Source of the DNA: Parus major
Taxonomy: Eukaryota > Chordata > Aves > Passeriformes > Paridae
DNA length: 64,000 bases
Assembly (NCBI RefSeq): GCF_001522545.3
Contig: NC_031799.1
Span: forward strand, 30,647,912 to 30,711,911
Reading direction: 5' to 3'
Part shown: positions 14,470-27,480 of the stretch, piece after piece
How the letters are laid out: each line of letters starts with the position of its first letter
Position numbering within the stretch: the first letter of the stretch is position 1
The notes under the pieces: model-generated
Database searches by the model: none
What the model was told of the DNA's origin: nothing
Seen by the model: the letters and a program-made list of their open reading frames with translations, nothing else
Program-made: the position numbers and the translations under genes

Positions 14470-15180
14470 GCCTGGGGATGAACAGATCAGAGCAGCCCTG
14501 CCCAGAAGTTCTTTGGGGTGCTGCTGGGTGAGAGGCTGGACATGACCCAGCCATGGGCACTCCCAGCCCAGAGAGCCAAACGTGTCCTGGGCTGCATCCA
14601 GAGCAGTGTGGGCAGCAGGGCCAGGGAGGGGATTCTGCCCCTCTGCTCTGCTCTGCTGAGACCCCACCTGCAGTGCTGCATCAGCTCTGGGGTCCCAGCA
14701 CAGGAAAGACATGGAACTGAGGGAGAGAGTCCAGAGGACGCCACGAAGTTGATCAGAGGGATGAGCACCACCTGCTTGTATGGAGAACGGCTGAGACAAT
14801 TTTGAGAGTTCAATCTGGAGAAGAGAAGGCTTTGGGGTGACTTAATTGTGGCCACCTGGTATCTGAAGCAAACTTACAGGAAAGATGGGGTGAGACTATT
14901 TACAAGAGAATGTAGTGACAGGACAAAGGGTAACGAGTTCAAAATGATACTATGTTTAACTAAGGTATTGGAAACTAAATTCTTTGCTGTGAGGGTGGTG
15001 AGACACTGATTTCCCTAGGAGGCTGTGGATGCTCCACCCCTGCCAGTGTCCAAGGCCAGGTTGGATAGGGCTCTGAGAAACCTGGTCTAGTTGAAGGTAT
15101 CCCTGGTCAGGGCAGGGGATTTGTAATGAAATGATCTTCAGGGCCCCCTTCCAAACCCAACCATTCTATGATTCTATTTA
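14470..15180 (+). mobile_element. CR1 LINE 3' fragment (about 0.7 kb)
   Basis: This follows the CR1 end closely: GAGAGGCTGGACATGACCCA, GGCTGCATCCAGAGCAGTGT, a GGGATTCTGCCCCTCTGCTC-type segment, GAGACCCCACCTGCAGT, GTCCAGAGGACGCCACGAAG, GGAGAAGAGAAGGCTTTGGG, GTGAGGGTGGTGAGACACTG and AGGCCAGGTTGGATAGGGCT, ending CCATTCTATGATTCTATTTA. It carries the 3' untranslated part and possibly the very end of ORF2, with no intact reverse transcriptase. The open frames on both strands at 14371-14855 lie in it. The left boundary is approximate. Confidence 0.95.
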
Positions 15181-15277
15181 TAGGAAAGTCCTCTGGACTT
15201 CACAGAGAATAACCTCTAAGAGTGGAAACTATGAGGAAAAGAGGAGATGCTGAAGAGTCTGGCATACTTACAACAGG

Positions 15278-15302
15278 AAAAAAAAAAAAAAAAAAAAAAA
15301 AA
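15278..15302 (+). repeat. A homopolymer, 25 bases
   Basis: A run of 25 A about 100 bp after the CR1 end. CR1 does not end in poly(A), so this is a separate simple repeat. Confidence 0.95.
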
Positions 15303-18300
15303 GATGGCGTTAACACTAATTTTCACAAAGCCAAGTTCTACTAATTTTGACCACTTTTAGGTAGTATCTTTGTGTCTAAACCAAAAGAAGCAGTGATGCA
15401 AGATACAAACCAACATGAGTATTGTAGAAAAATTGGCTGTAAACACTGAGCTAGAGCCTCAGGCCCAACACAGCTGCCCAGAATACTTGAGGAAGCCAGG
15501 AATTCTCACAACACAGACAGACTTGGGAACAAAAAAATCTCTAGCTGACAAAGTAAGCATGTCAGGATGGCCTGGTGACAAAAGCAGATGGCGCTGAAAT
15601 GCAGTCCCAAACCCCTTTGGCTCAAATGTCTGTCTCTGGAGATGTGTGCCAGTATCTGCCTGCAAAAATGTAGGAACTCCTTTTAATTTGGAGGACCACT
15701 GCAAATTTCCAAAGTCAATCCAACCATCAGTAACATCTCAGCTTTTGACTTGTCCTTGTTCACCCTAGTGTCTATCTGTTGCAGAATTATGAATTAAAGC
15801 AGACATAACTTGAAACCTCAGCCAATTATCAGCAAAAGCATGGCATAAGCAAAAGCTCTGAAATAACAACAGGTATGTGTTTCTCAGATTTCTTTGGCAT
15901 CAGCAACATCCTTCTCCCCACCAGCATTTGAAACTTTTGATAAGTGGCCCTACTGTCTCATCCTTAGTCTAATCAGAAAGGATATAAGGTTGCACCTATG
16001 ACAGCCATTTCTAATTTGAAGAAGCACCTATGAGCATAAAATTAAAAATAATCTGTCACATTACAGAAGTTAGATAAGCAGTGATTCAATAACAATCAAG
16101 AGAGGTCAAAACTGCCATTCATTTAATTTTCAAGACAGAATTACAAAAATAACATATGATTTGTTCAATTTGGAGGAGAGGCATCTTTTTTGTCATTCAG
16201 ATTTGGTACCCTTCCACCTGGTGGTAACTAGGCTTGTAGTGCATATTATTCTAAATCCTAGAATAAAGATACACCTACCACACAGTATCAAATACCAAAT
16301 TACAGTGCGTGTTTTTCAGACTAATGTCATTTATCCTTGGGGAAAGCACAGTACAATAACTACACTATGTACAAACTAAGCAAAAACATGACTCATGGCT
16401 CACAAATTAAATCCAAGCACTTCACGTAAATTTTTCGGAAATCTGAATATCCAGGATGCAAAGCAAGGAGCTGGCATTAGTAGTACAGCATTCTCTCAAA
16501 ATCCATTTAAGCTAGCTGTTGTGTCATATGAACATCACCTCCTAAGATGTCTGGTAAATAAGGCACTCTCTGAAAAATGTGCATTTTTAATCAAACATGA
16601 TCTTCACCACTACTAGTTCTATGACTTCATTTGGACTCCTTTGCTACAAAATATCTCAATATATTTCACAAGCTGTCATTTTGGCATCTCCCTCTTACTA
16701 CTTATATCCACTGTAGTCAATCCCAAAAATAAAATTTATTTAATTAGAGGTATAATATTAGGAGTCAATTTCAGATTTCAAGGTTACTCTAGTTTTGGTT
16801 CTTCTAGTTACTCATTCCTAACAGAATTGTATTCAAGCTTTGCATTTCATACAGAGACTGCATATTGTTACTAAATAGTCTGTTATTCTCAATTTTTAAG
16901 TGTTAGAGGCATACCACATGACAAGACCAGCCCTTTGATTAATCTTTTTTCTTTATCAGCTGGTGTTTTCTTTCTCCCATATTCCAACCTTAACTTTGTT
17001 AAATTGAATTTAAGATTAAGGAAACAGTGTGGGAAACATGATTTCATGTTTTGCTTAAAACACAGAGCTACAAAATGGTTTTACACTTACAATTTGCTGT
17101 AATGTATTTTACTGTCATTAAGTACATATGACAAGTATTAAGCTGTAGTAAAGTAGCAGTCAAATATCCCATTCATATAAGCAGTATTAATTAAAAAGTA
17201 TTAATTACCATTTTTGCCATGTAGTCCCAACAAACAAAAAAGTCCAAAAAAAAGGATTTAAAAACTGTCTACTCTACTCAGTGTTGACAAATCACAGGAA
17301 TGGAGTTAGCAGCAAGATTTTTTGCTTTTACAAAGTGAAGGTCATTTTTTCAACTGGTCTGTCTCCAAGGTACAGTGGAATTGAAAGTTTTTAAAAAGTC
17401 AGCTTATCATAGAATGAAGAGGGCAGAAATTATCCTGTCCAGGGAAGAGTGGCCTTTGGTGTTTCAGTAAGTTGAGCAGCATCTTGTGTCCAAGTGGTCA
17501 CACCCTCACCAGGCTGACACAAGCCCAGTCACCACCTTTAACATAGGGACACAGAACCAAGCCTGGGGCCCTTGGGCACAGTCCCTAAGCCGCTGCAGTC
17601 ACAGGAGGGAGGAGACACAGAAGTTCTTAGCAAGTTCTCAGCAGCCACTGGGGAGCACAGCACGTTGTAGAAACAAAGCAGAAATGTCTCAAATTTTTTT
17701 TAAGTTTTCCATGGCAGGCTTTTACATGAATGCATGAACAACACACCCAGAGGTGGCAGGCAGCTGAACTGCCTTAGAGCTCTGCATTTTTTAACCCATT
17801 TGTCTTTTTAAGTCTACTTTGAGTTTTTTGGAAAGCTGACGGAGAGCAGAACTTTCAGGCAGAAGTGAGCAGAGGGGCATAATTTGACACTGCAAGCCTC
17901 ATCTTACTGAAGGGGAAAAAAAAGCTGAAGAGCAGCCTGGTCTCTTGAAATTCTTCTTTGAAAGTAAATGGATTCCAAGCATATGAAATTACAGTCTTTA
18001 ATGAGACAATTTAGTCAGAGCCTCTCAAGTTCATAATTTTTCATTTGTCTATACACTTTGCTGAGATGAGGCACCTGCCTCTACAGGAGTTATGCTTCCT
18101 TCCCTTCCTTCCCCCCCTTACACATACCACTGCAAATCTGAAAGGATATTTCAATCACCACTTTGATAAAGGAGATCATTTTGGCATATAGGTGATCTCC
18201 TAACAGATTAAGGATATTTACTTTCTTCCTGATGGATCATTCCCAGAGATATCAGCACAACACAACCTACGCAATTAGTTTTCACAGGTGGCTGTTTTGC

Positions 18301-19399
18301 CTCCAGTAAAACTGCTTTCTTTCTCCTCCTGCAAGTCATAGCAGAGCAAATGTATATAAAAACATTTCAGATATGAAATAAACACTTTCATAAAAGCAGC
18401 TGTGATGCAATGCATCATTTCTGTCTGACCTGAGCTATGGAATGAACTTTTGTTGCCAAAATCAAAGCTGGTAAGGAGAAAGTGGAGAACAGAGGCCAGG
18501 ACAGGGCTGGGGGAAGATCAGGGCTCAGAATAGCACAGTGTAAAATGACCTCAAACACTCAAAGGGTAAATGCCTGTTTGGTACAAGCACACACTCTCTG
18601 TGTACTCTGCTGCACAGCCTGTGCAAACACGCTCATGCTGCCATGCAAGAAAAACCAAGAAAGTTTTCTACAACTGAGAGTTAGGAAAGGCAAGCCCCTC
18701 GCATATTGTGTGCCACAAGCAGCAGTGAATTTCCTCAAGCATAGTAAAAAGCACATCTAAAGCTGCAGTTTCACCCTCATATTCTTTAACTGGTCACTGT
18801 CAAGGAAAGCATAAAAGAAAAACTTCCTAAAACTGCTGTCTGACATTTTGAAGAACTGCATTTTCAAGATATTACAATGTCAATGTGAAAATCTCAGACA
18901 AAATATCTATTAAAGATGTCTCTATGAAAAGAATCTCAAACAGTTACACAGTAGGAATTCAAGAGAAGTTTTCTGACAAGTTCTTTCAGGACTACTCTAC
19001 ATAGGAATTTGGCTATATTATTTAAATATCTGTGAATTGTTTGGAAATTAATTTTATTTTCTTTTCAGTGTTCAAAGAAGGAAACCTAGGAGTAAAATCT
19101 TACACATTTTTGTTAAGTATCTTCTTTTTATGATCATTGCAGAGAACCTAAAAAGATATTTGAAGATTCAGGCTCTACAACTGATACAGTTTTTTTACAG
19201 AACTTCCTCAGCATGATGTGCAAACCACAGTATGGTGTATCAGGTCTCACTTTTATCCAGTACAACTTACTCTAGCTTACACATTGGTGTCTAACATAAA
19301 GTGCCAATAGGGCATGAAAGCTGTTCTCAAATTTTTTTTCCTGGAATTTTGGTTATCTCTCAAAGGTGCAATGCATACAGACAGTAATGTTTTAATTCT
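15303..19399. other. NFIB intron 2, mostly single copy, with a GC-richer island at about 17400-17760
   Basis: No gene is seen. The 17.4-17.76 kb part is clearly richer in G and C than its surroundings and could be an old unrecognised repeat or a regulatory block; its open frame (17486-17737) has no recognisable domain. The rest is AT-rich intron. Confidence 0.5.
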
Positions 19400-19728
19400 G
19401 GGGGAAAGAAAGAAAGAAAGAAAGAGAGGGAGAGAGAAAGAGAGGAAGAGAGAGAGGAAAAGAAATAAGGAAGAGAAGAGAAGAGAAGAGAAGAGAAGAG
19501 AAGAGAAGAGAAGAGAAGAGAAGAGAAGAGAAGAGAAGAGAAGAGAAGAGAAGAGAAGAGAANNNNNNNNNNNNNNNNNNNNNNNNNNNNNNNNNNNNNN
19601 NNNNNNNNNNNNNNNNNNNNNNNNNNNNNAAAAGAAAAGAAAAGAAAAGAAAAGAAAAGAAAAGAAAAGAAAAGAAAAGAAAAGAAAAGAAAAGAAAAGA
19701 AAAGAAAAGAAAAGAAAAGAAAAGAAAA
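19400..19728 (+). repeat. Long purine-only microsatellite with an assembly gap
   Basis: A GAAA-type and mixed GA tract (19400-19466) leads into a perfect AGAGA-type pentamer array (about 19470-19562), then an N gap, then a perfect AAAAG pentamer array (about 19630-19728). Apart from one T near 19466 every known base is a purine. The two pentamer types differ (GAGAA before the gap, AAAAG after), so the transition lies in unsequenced DNA. The open frame through it is low complexity. Confidence 0.97.
19563..19629. other. Assembly gap, 67 N
   Basis: Sixty-seven unknown bases inside the purine microsatellite. The stated length may not be the true length, since pentamer arrays are hard to assemble. 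Confidence 1.
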
Positions 19729-19874
19729 AACTTTTTAATAACTCCAGCTTATTAATTTTGTTGAGAAATTATAATTTTTTTCCAGGTAATTTTATGCATC
19801 ACAGCACAGCAAGAGAGTATTATTACCAGAGGCTTCAATCTCTTTTAGGGCAGAAGCTTTTAGTATTTTCAGAA

Positions 19875-19890
19875 ACACACACACACACAC

Positions 19891-19927
<37 letters not shown>
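19875..19927 (+). repeat. (AC)8 followed by a run of 36 A
   Basis: An AC dinucleotide array of eight units runs through CC into an uninterrupted stretch of 36 A. It lies about 150 bp from the purine array, so this 500-bp interval is a simple-repeat hot spot. Confidence 0.95.
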
Positions 19928-19929
<2 letters not shown>

Positions 19930-22900
19930 AGTAACTGTGATTATAATTGTTATGCTCTTTCATGTAAAAGTTTTAGTTTGGTATTGATCACTAGGTAGGT
20001 ATATGAACCACGGCAGCTTCATCCTCAAATTTAGTGCACAAAACATATAGCAGGAGTCTACAGCTCCCCTAAGAAAAACTGCTATTGACTAGCAATACTT
20101 GATTAGTCAATCAGACTATAGTTCAACCAATAATTAAAGTTATTTTATGTAGCTCATTGAGATCTTACTTTATGACATGCTATATCTGTGGGGATAAGCT
20201 ATTGTAGATTTATGTTTGCTACATAATGATTAACTGCAAAAAGATCAAAGGCCCAGATCTGTCATTCTTCAAGCAAAGTGTTAATAAAAGCACTCTCTTC
20301 TGCAGATACAAGGATTGACCAGAAGGATTTTCTTGTGTAATCCAAATATAAAATACTGAGTGATAATCTGAGGAAATATGAATTACTGCAAAAATGTGGT
20401 CAAATTTTTGAAAATACATATACTTAGAATATGAACACATTTTTTCTTAGTCTTTAAAAAAATATTTCACTAAATTAACTGGATAGTGATAGACACTGGA
20501 GTGGAGATTCACTTTCACAAAGACCAAAACAATAAGTAATTTTTTAAAAAAAGTTTGAAAAGGCTAATATGAAAATCTGTAAAAACAAAAGGTATGTTCA
20601 TTATTAAAATACCATCAACATGTTTATCCAGGGCCAGCCTACTCATTTTAGACTTTTTTGAAGAGCTTGTATTGTTGAGAGCATGAGAAATAAATTCTAG
20701 CCTTCTATTAGAGCTACATTTGTTTATTAAAGTTGCACACCTGTACCGATTGACTCAAGGCAAAAGTGCAATTGAGGATATAATTTGGCCTATAGAATAT
20801 TTTTTACATGAGAAGGAGCAAGCCCCATGGAGCTATAACAAATCTGGGTAAGTCTGTAAGTTGACCGAGTGGAAAACAAAGATAATTTACACTGTGTTCC
20901 TCAGACACAAACAGAGAACTCTCCTTTCTCAGACTAACATTTCGAGTTCCTGCACACTATCATACCAGCCTCTGTACACAAATTAATTCCACCATTCACA
21001 GCAAGCCTCTAAAGAAACCTAAACTAGCTCAACTTCAATGATGTGCTCAAAACATTTTGAAGAAATTAGTGTCTGATTTTGTGCTACTAGGTTTTTTCTT
21101 CATATCTTTGCCACTCAAAGGCCCTTGCCACAGAAATAACCAGCAACTTCTGACTCTCTAATGATTAATGGCTGCTGACCACACCAGTATCACATCTGAA
21201 AAATGTTTCATAGCTCTGTGGCTTCATGGTTTCACAAGTATTTGTATTTCCAAGAAGAAATAAATAATGCCAAAGAGGCAAGGAGAAATAGCTGAGGTTT
21301 GTTCATTCCCTCCATTCACTACTGCCATTTCAGCAAGCCAAAAATTAATTCTTGTTCCTTACTTGAAATGATCCTAAAAAAGACACATTTTCTAAAGCTG
21401 TATAATTTCCATTAATAAATCAAGTATCATTACATTATATTTTTTGAGAGTATAATGTTTACCAGCAATGTGTTCTTCTTTATCCTAGCTTTTTTATCGT
21501 CCTTCTACTTCTCTGAAGAAAATCCTTGTTCCCACTATATTAAAAAACAACACCTTTTCCCGTTACTTGCCTATTTGATGAAGAACTGAGACAGGAAGAG
21601 GGAACGTATTCCTCTACTTAACTCCGAAGACCTCAAGAACTGGCAGCAAAAGCTGCAGAAAGTCCAGCATTCTTCCTGAACTAGAAATACTCAAAGCACT
21701 CAGCACCCTCGAATGAATTTGTCCAGCAAAGTCTGATTTGACTGTAAACTAATATAAAAACTGAGTCTTTACAAGGGCTTATAATCTGGCCACATTCAGT
21801 TCTTTATTTCCAGAAGAACAGCAACTGGAATACTCTGACACCACAATGACCTCTATGCCAAGTTTCAAGACTTTGCTCAACAGCATAGAGAAGTCAAATC
21901 TTACCAAAAAAACAGGTGTAAGATTCATTTATTACAAACAAACATACATTTTTAATGTTATTTTTAGGAATATCTAGCCCTTTTTTTGCTGAAACTTTAT
22001 TATAAAGTTCAGTCCCAGGTGACATTCTGCATGGCAAAGTCAAAGTTTAAAGGAATGAAGCCTGACTGACTTATGACCAAAGGGAAGAACCCTTGTAATG
22101 GGATGATCCTGGCTACCTCAACTCCCAACAGTGTTACCAGTCCCCTCTAGAGTAAACAGAAATAATTAAATTTTTAGGAAAAAAGTAACCAATTGCACCT
22201 CTAATGTGGACATTTTAGAATCATAATACCATGAAAATATGAAAAGTCTGTATTTGGGAGATAAAAATATCTTTCCAGATTGCTGTCAAACAGACCATCA
22301 ATATTAGCCAAGCTTGACATAGAATATGGATTTCCATGGGGTACAGTGACAGCATTTAGCCTTATTTTTGTCTTTGAAATTCTTCTGGATGACAAAATTC
22401 TGGGCCCAAAAGATGTTGACCAGTCTTACATTCTATCCAGCAGAAGTCCAAGTCACCATTCTTAGCCCATGAGGTACTGCATATTCACTGCTTTTAAAGA
22501 ACTTTTGGGGTTCAGAACAGTGCTTAGTTGACAAATGGTTGCATCTGTCTCTCTGCCTGCTTTCTCCACAATAATACAGAAAGGACAAGATCCGATTTTT
22601 AAGATTTCCATGATGAATGAAGGCTTTGCTTCCCAGCTTAAATACACTGCAGAAAGCCCTGCATTAAAGAAATACATAATGCCTTCTGCCCTCTTAAAAG
22701 GCAGGCTCTTTCGTGACTCCTTCCACTGCTGTGATTAGGAAACCACCTTTCTCCAATAAACTCTACCCACTGTAATGCCAAGTAAGACCACACAGAAATC
22801 TTGTTCTCATATTGCCATCAAGTCTTCAGAAACAGGGAGCACACTAGACTCTTTCTTAGGTGATTTGCCTCAGTGAAATTGCTTTTGAAAATTCTGATAA

Positions 22901-25900
22901 GGAGACAACTGCATGGTATTAACATGATATAAAATAGGTGCAAAGTGAACAATGTACAGTAAAATCTCGCCAAATCACAGAACCCAATAATACACACAAG
23001 AGCAGCTTTCTCTTCAGCAAATATAAAACAAAGAATTCATGCGCTGAAGTCCTGGATCATAAATACATAGTTTCATATTAAACTGTCAAAGTACTGCCTC
23101 TATCAGGGGACTTGTCTAACTTCAAGAGAATTGTAGCTTCTTCCAGGGGATCCTGCTCCTTGGAAACACTGAAGGCCTCAGATATTCTAACTCCACTTAG
23201 TATTTTGTATACTGGGATTCTGAACAAATTTACTTGTACTCTGTGAAGCAGCTCATCCTGGCATGGGATACTACAGAGTTTTGTGCACCTCTTTCAATTT
23301 TGTATAGAGTAAAACACAGGATTCAGCTTTACTTTTTGTTATGTTAGTTAGCATGGAATGTCTGCTAGAATAGCATTTTGGGAAAGGATTGTGGCCAGGC
23401 AATTTGAACAGCCTAGATATTAGCTATTTGCCAACTCAGAAATTTTAAGAAGTTAAAAAAGTTAAAATCTCAATACCCATGTAATATTATAAAGAGAAAT
23501 AATGTAATTGAAAGCTTCTACAGTGAATGTATAGGTCAAAACCACACTTTCCCTGTAGATGGCAAAGACACTAAGAAGTATTTTTAGTCTGTCTTTAGAA
23601 GTGTCTAGAACAGCCAACCTTCCATTCCTTTGGAATAGAACTCATACATGATACTTATGAATGTACAATATTTTGTGACTATCAAAAAGTGTTTGTTATA
23701 TTCTGTATTCTTTTACAGAAACTAACTCAGTTGATTGCATATCAACTTTTCTTTGCTAAAAAAAATAAAAATATGGGACAAAGTATTTGATCTTCTGAAC
23801 TTACTTACTAACCTAGGGAAATGCCACAGAACAACAGATGACTACAACACAAACATTTCTGCAGTTGAATTGAGCACACACTACAGTTTTACTGAAAAAT
23901 CTCACATCCTCTAGCCAGCATTATTCAACTGGTAGAAGCTTTTGGTTTATATCTGGCCCTTGCCTCATATGAAGATATTTCACAAAATGTTGGACTAAAA
24001 ATCTTATGAGATCAAGCCAATACTTTCTTTCTCCAACTGGAGCAGAAATAGTGTAAAATTGACTGACTTGCTGTATTTCAACATTTCTGATCCCAAATGG
24101 AAACATGAACTGAGAATAATTCCAGAGAAAAAAAGTTAGTGAAAATCGAGTTTGCTATTTCACCTCCTTGAAAATACATCTGATTCCAGGTTGGCTTTAA
24201 CTAGGTGTTAGACAGTAGCTCAAGCAGTATTAATGAAAACATTCATTAAAAATTGCTCTTCCTATGCCAAAATTACACCAGTCTTTTACTTAGGATTTTC
24301 CTGTTCACATATAAGTCATTTGCACTTGCTGCCACGTTCATCTTATTGTCTATTATACATTATCCATTACTCTTCAAAGTCGCTGTTTCTTATATTTGTG
24401 TGATTATTATTCTTTGCTCTATGGAGTTTTATTTTTTGGACAGTCCTGAACTAAACACTAGGACTGCAATGTCAGTGATTTTTTTGCTATGATTTCATCT
24501 TTCCTATTCTATCTGCAATTTTTTGTTACTGAAGAAACTTTTAGGCCCTGTTTGAAATAAGTCAGAAAGAAGACATTAACATCAGAGTCTCCATTGATTA
24601 CCAACTCCATATGCTATAATTTTCATTGTTCACATCTATTACTGGGATGATTATAGCCATCTTGTATAAATACAATAACATTTCCTGAAAAGAAGTTGGA
24701 CTTTAATGTGCAAAGGGACTTTTTATTTGACATTTACTTTAACCTCTCTTGCATTTTTTCCTTAAAAGAGTGCTGAGAGATTAGATAGGTGCCCTAGGGT
24801 CTGTTAAACTTATTTTAATGTATCTTAAACATCTTTTAACTTTTTTTTCTTTTCCATGAATATGATATATGGTGCAGATGGGAAATTGAAAGACCATCAG
24901 GAAAACAAGAATCCATTCTTCAAATACACAGTTAAACATTCAGTGTTTTAGAAAGAGTAAACCGAAATAATCAACTAATATATTTTTCTTCTTTTTTCTT
25001 TTATTTTTTTAATTTATTTTCAGACAAAATTATCACCAACTTCAAAATAGGTAATATGGTTAAAACGTCAGAAGAAAATTGCATGAGGCCCTTAGCAGCA
25101 AAGTTGTTATCCTTTGTGGGCTGATGTTCTTTGTGTCCTAGCAGATCTGTGATTTTTTTCTCCTTTTTTTTTTTCCTATTGCTAGAGATACCATCTTGAG
25201 AGTGGTGTGTGTTTTCTGCTTTTGTTTAAGAAGAAAAATCTTAATCCTATCCATGCAGCTGAATGAGATATTAAAATAGTGCCATTTTGGACAAGAGTTA
25301 AGGACCAACATCTTCATTTTACTGGTAAATCCAGGGAGAAAAACTAGGGATGAAATCCTGAAGGTAAGGAATGATATAAGGAGGGTCCTTCAATATCAGC
25401 CTCCTGGTGCAACATGAAAAGATAGAAAAACAAAGATTTCCAGGTCAGTCTGTCTGCCACGTAAGGATGTACAGAAGCTGTGCTTTGCTGTTCTACCCTA
25501 AAACAATTTAATTGCTTGGGTTTTGAAATGTTGCTGCATTATGTTCTCATCTTTTCAAATGGTATTATATCAGACCCCAGCTATAAAAATCCTAAAAGGA
25601 TAAGGTCAGCAGGTCATCAAGAGTCCGTGGACTTGCTGAAGGACCACCATGAAAAATAACACTGTTGAAATGAAAGAAAAAATTTTTTTAGACCAATGCA
25701 TCAAGGAGTTTCCTCCATTCATGAGAGGAAAAATGAATCTTTGATTTTTGGCTTCCATTTTGCTGTCTTATGAAGGAAGTAAACTTACTGTGTTCAGACT
25801 GGAAAATCAAATCTGAGCTAGTAAAAAGAACATTGTGGTAAATAAAATCTTAGTTTGAGCTTTTATGGCTCTTACAATACTTAATGAAGAAGACTAAAAA

Positions 25901-26959
25901 AGTTTACAAGCCAAACATACAAAATTTTTGTTGTACTCTAAGCTCTCTGTCCTTTTAAAACCATCTAAATGGCAATGTAAGATCAAATGTCTTGTATATC
26001 TTGTCATGTACCAGTAAATTTCCATGGTCAAAGAGACTGTAGAACAACTTCTCTGTATGTACTACATGAGTCTGCAAAAGATTCAGCAAACTATCATTGC
26101 AAATAACAAATAAAACATAGAGGCAAATTACTCAGAACATCATCTTTTACCAAGTACAATCACCTGGATTTTGTGATATTTTTATGTTGTATTTAGTTTA
26201 ACAAGCATCTATTTCTTTTAAGTCATTTATACTACACTAACATACAATCTATTGATCTCAGCCAACAAAGGGGTTTTTTTTTCTTCACAGAAATACAATC
26301 TATGCATGTACAGATTTGAAAGATACAATGGAAACTCCAAGTGTTTTAATAGCCCATTATCAAAAATTATCCCTTGGCAATAAAAGCCCAGACCACTGGC
26401 TTGAGATCAAGTCAATGAAAAATGTGATTATACCATTTTATTGAGAGAGAGAGGGACGGAGAATTGTTTTTTTTAAAAAGCCTAGGATCACAGAAGGGGG
26501 GGAAAAAAATCCAGAGAGGGTAAAAGAGAGATCAGCCCCATTTTCAACCCAATCTACTTGTCTCTCAAATACAAATCCTCTGAATTTTCTAAGTGGGTTT
26601 TTTTTTTTAATTTTTCTTTTAAAAGAATAAAAATGGACTAATGTTTTATATTTGTTATTTTTTTTTTATAAAAACAAAAAATAATCTCACTAGGAAAAAA
26701 AAAAAAAAAAGAGGTGACAGGAAACAAAACAGCATTTTGTCTTAAATTTGCACAACCTAATTTATAGTAATAAAGCAGAACCTAAGAGTTCTGGTAAATG
26801 TCAGTGCAGTCATGTTCATTACATATGTTGATAGGTATGAAGCAAAGTCTCTGTAGGCCCTTCAAAAATTGCACACAGCCGATTTAATGCAAACCAGAAG
26901 TCACTGACTGCTGGATGAACATTCAGTTTCATTCCCACATGGATATTAAGACAAAGCAG
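19928..26959. other. NFIB intron 2, AT-rich single-copy sequence
   Basis: No gene or transposon was recognised. T- and A-rich runs occur near 24841, 25161, 26270, 26604 and 26695-26710, and a short GA run near 26443. Nothing else was supported. Confidence 0.55.
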
Positions 26960-27480
26960 GGGGAGAGGGCTTCCTCCTCATTTATTTACAGTTAAAGGGT
27001 GGGTCTTGAGGAATGAGCATGAGGCCAGTGAAGAATGGATTTGGTTTATGGGAAGACACCTCCCAGCCTCCCATTCTGCAGCCACCGCAGCGAAAGCGCC
27101 TGGGTTGTGTGTAACCTCCTCCCCCATCTCGCATCTGCCTTGCCCAATCTCGTCTGGGCCCGCTCCAATAACAACATCTGCTTGGCAGCTTTTCAAACCC
27201 ATGGATAGTTATCTAACTGAGGCTTTTGTGCTGCACTGTTTATTCTATGTGAAGAAATGCCTCCTTAGTTGAAAGAGTACTTTAGAAAAGCTGTGCAGCT
27301 ATTAGCAAGTGAAGCACAAGGCTAATAACCCCCACCTGCTCATCAAATTAATTATGACATCTGAGTCATTATAACTCAGAAAGAACACATGACTGCAGAC
27401 TTGTCACACGTAGAAATAAAAACACTCTGCATTAGAGGAGGGAAATGTATGGGGGGGTGGGAGTGACAGGGAAATAGTCC
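26960..27480. promoter_or_regulatory. Candidate conserved non-coding element (enhancer-like)
   Basis: The composition changes abruptly from A/T runs to complex sequence that includes CpGs near 27088-27180 (CCACCGCAGCGAAAGCGCC). It is followed by a dense set of motif-like strings: CACCTG (E-box) with a nearby TTAATTATGA (homeodomain type), TGAGTCATTATAACTCAG (AP-1/MAF type, near-palindromic) and a G-rich run at 27451-27471. This is typical of developmental enhancers in introns of genes such as NFIB. Motifs are seen; function and conservation are inferred. Confidence 0.35.

Noticed and set aside
14371..14855. Open frames of 95-142 codons on both strands
   Set aside because: They lie largely in the CR1 3' region, which is GC-rich and non-coding here; no reverse transcriptase motif is present.
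19314..19934. 206-codon open frame on the plus strand
   Set aside because: It is translated from the purine microsatellite, the N gap and the poly(A) run, giving only Lys/Glu/Arg repeats. Low complexity, not a gene.
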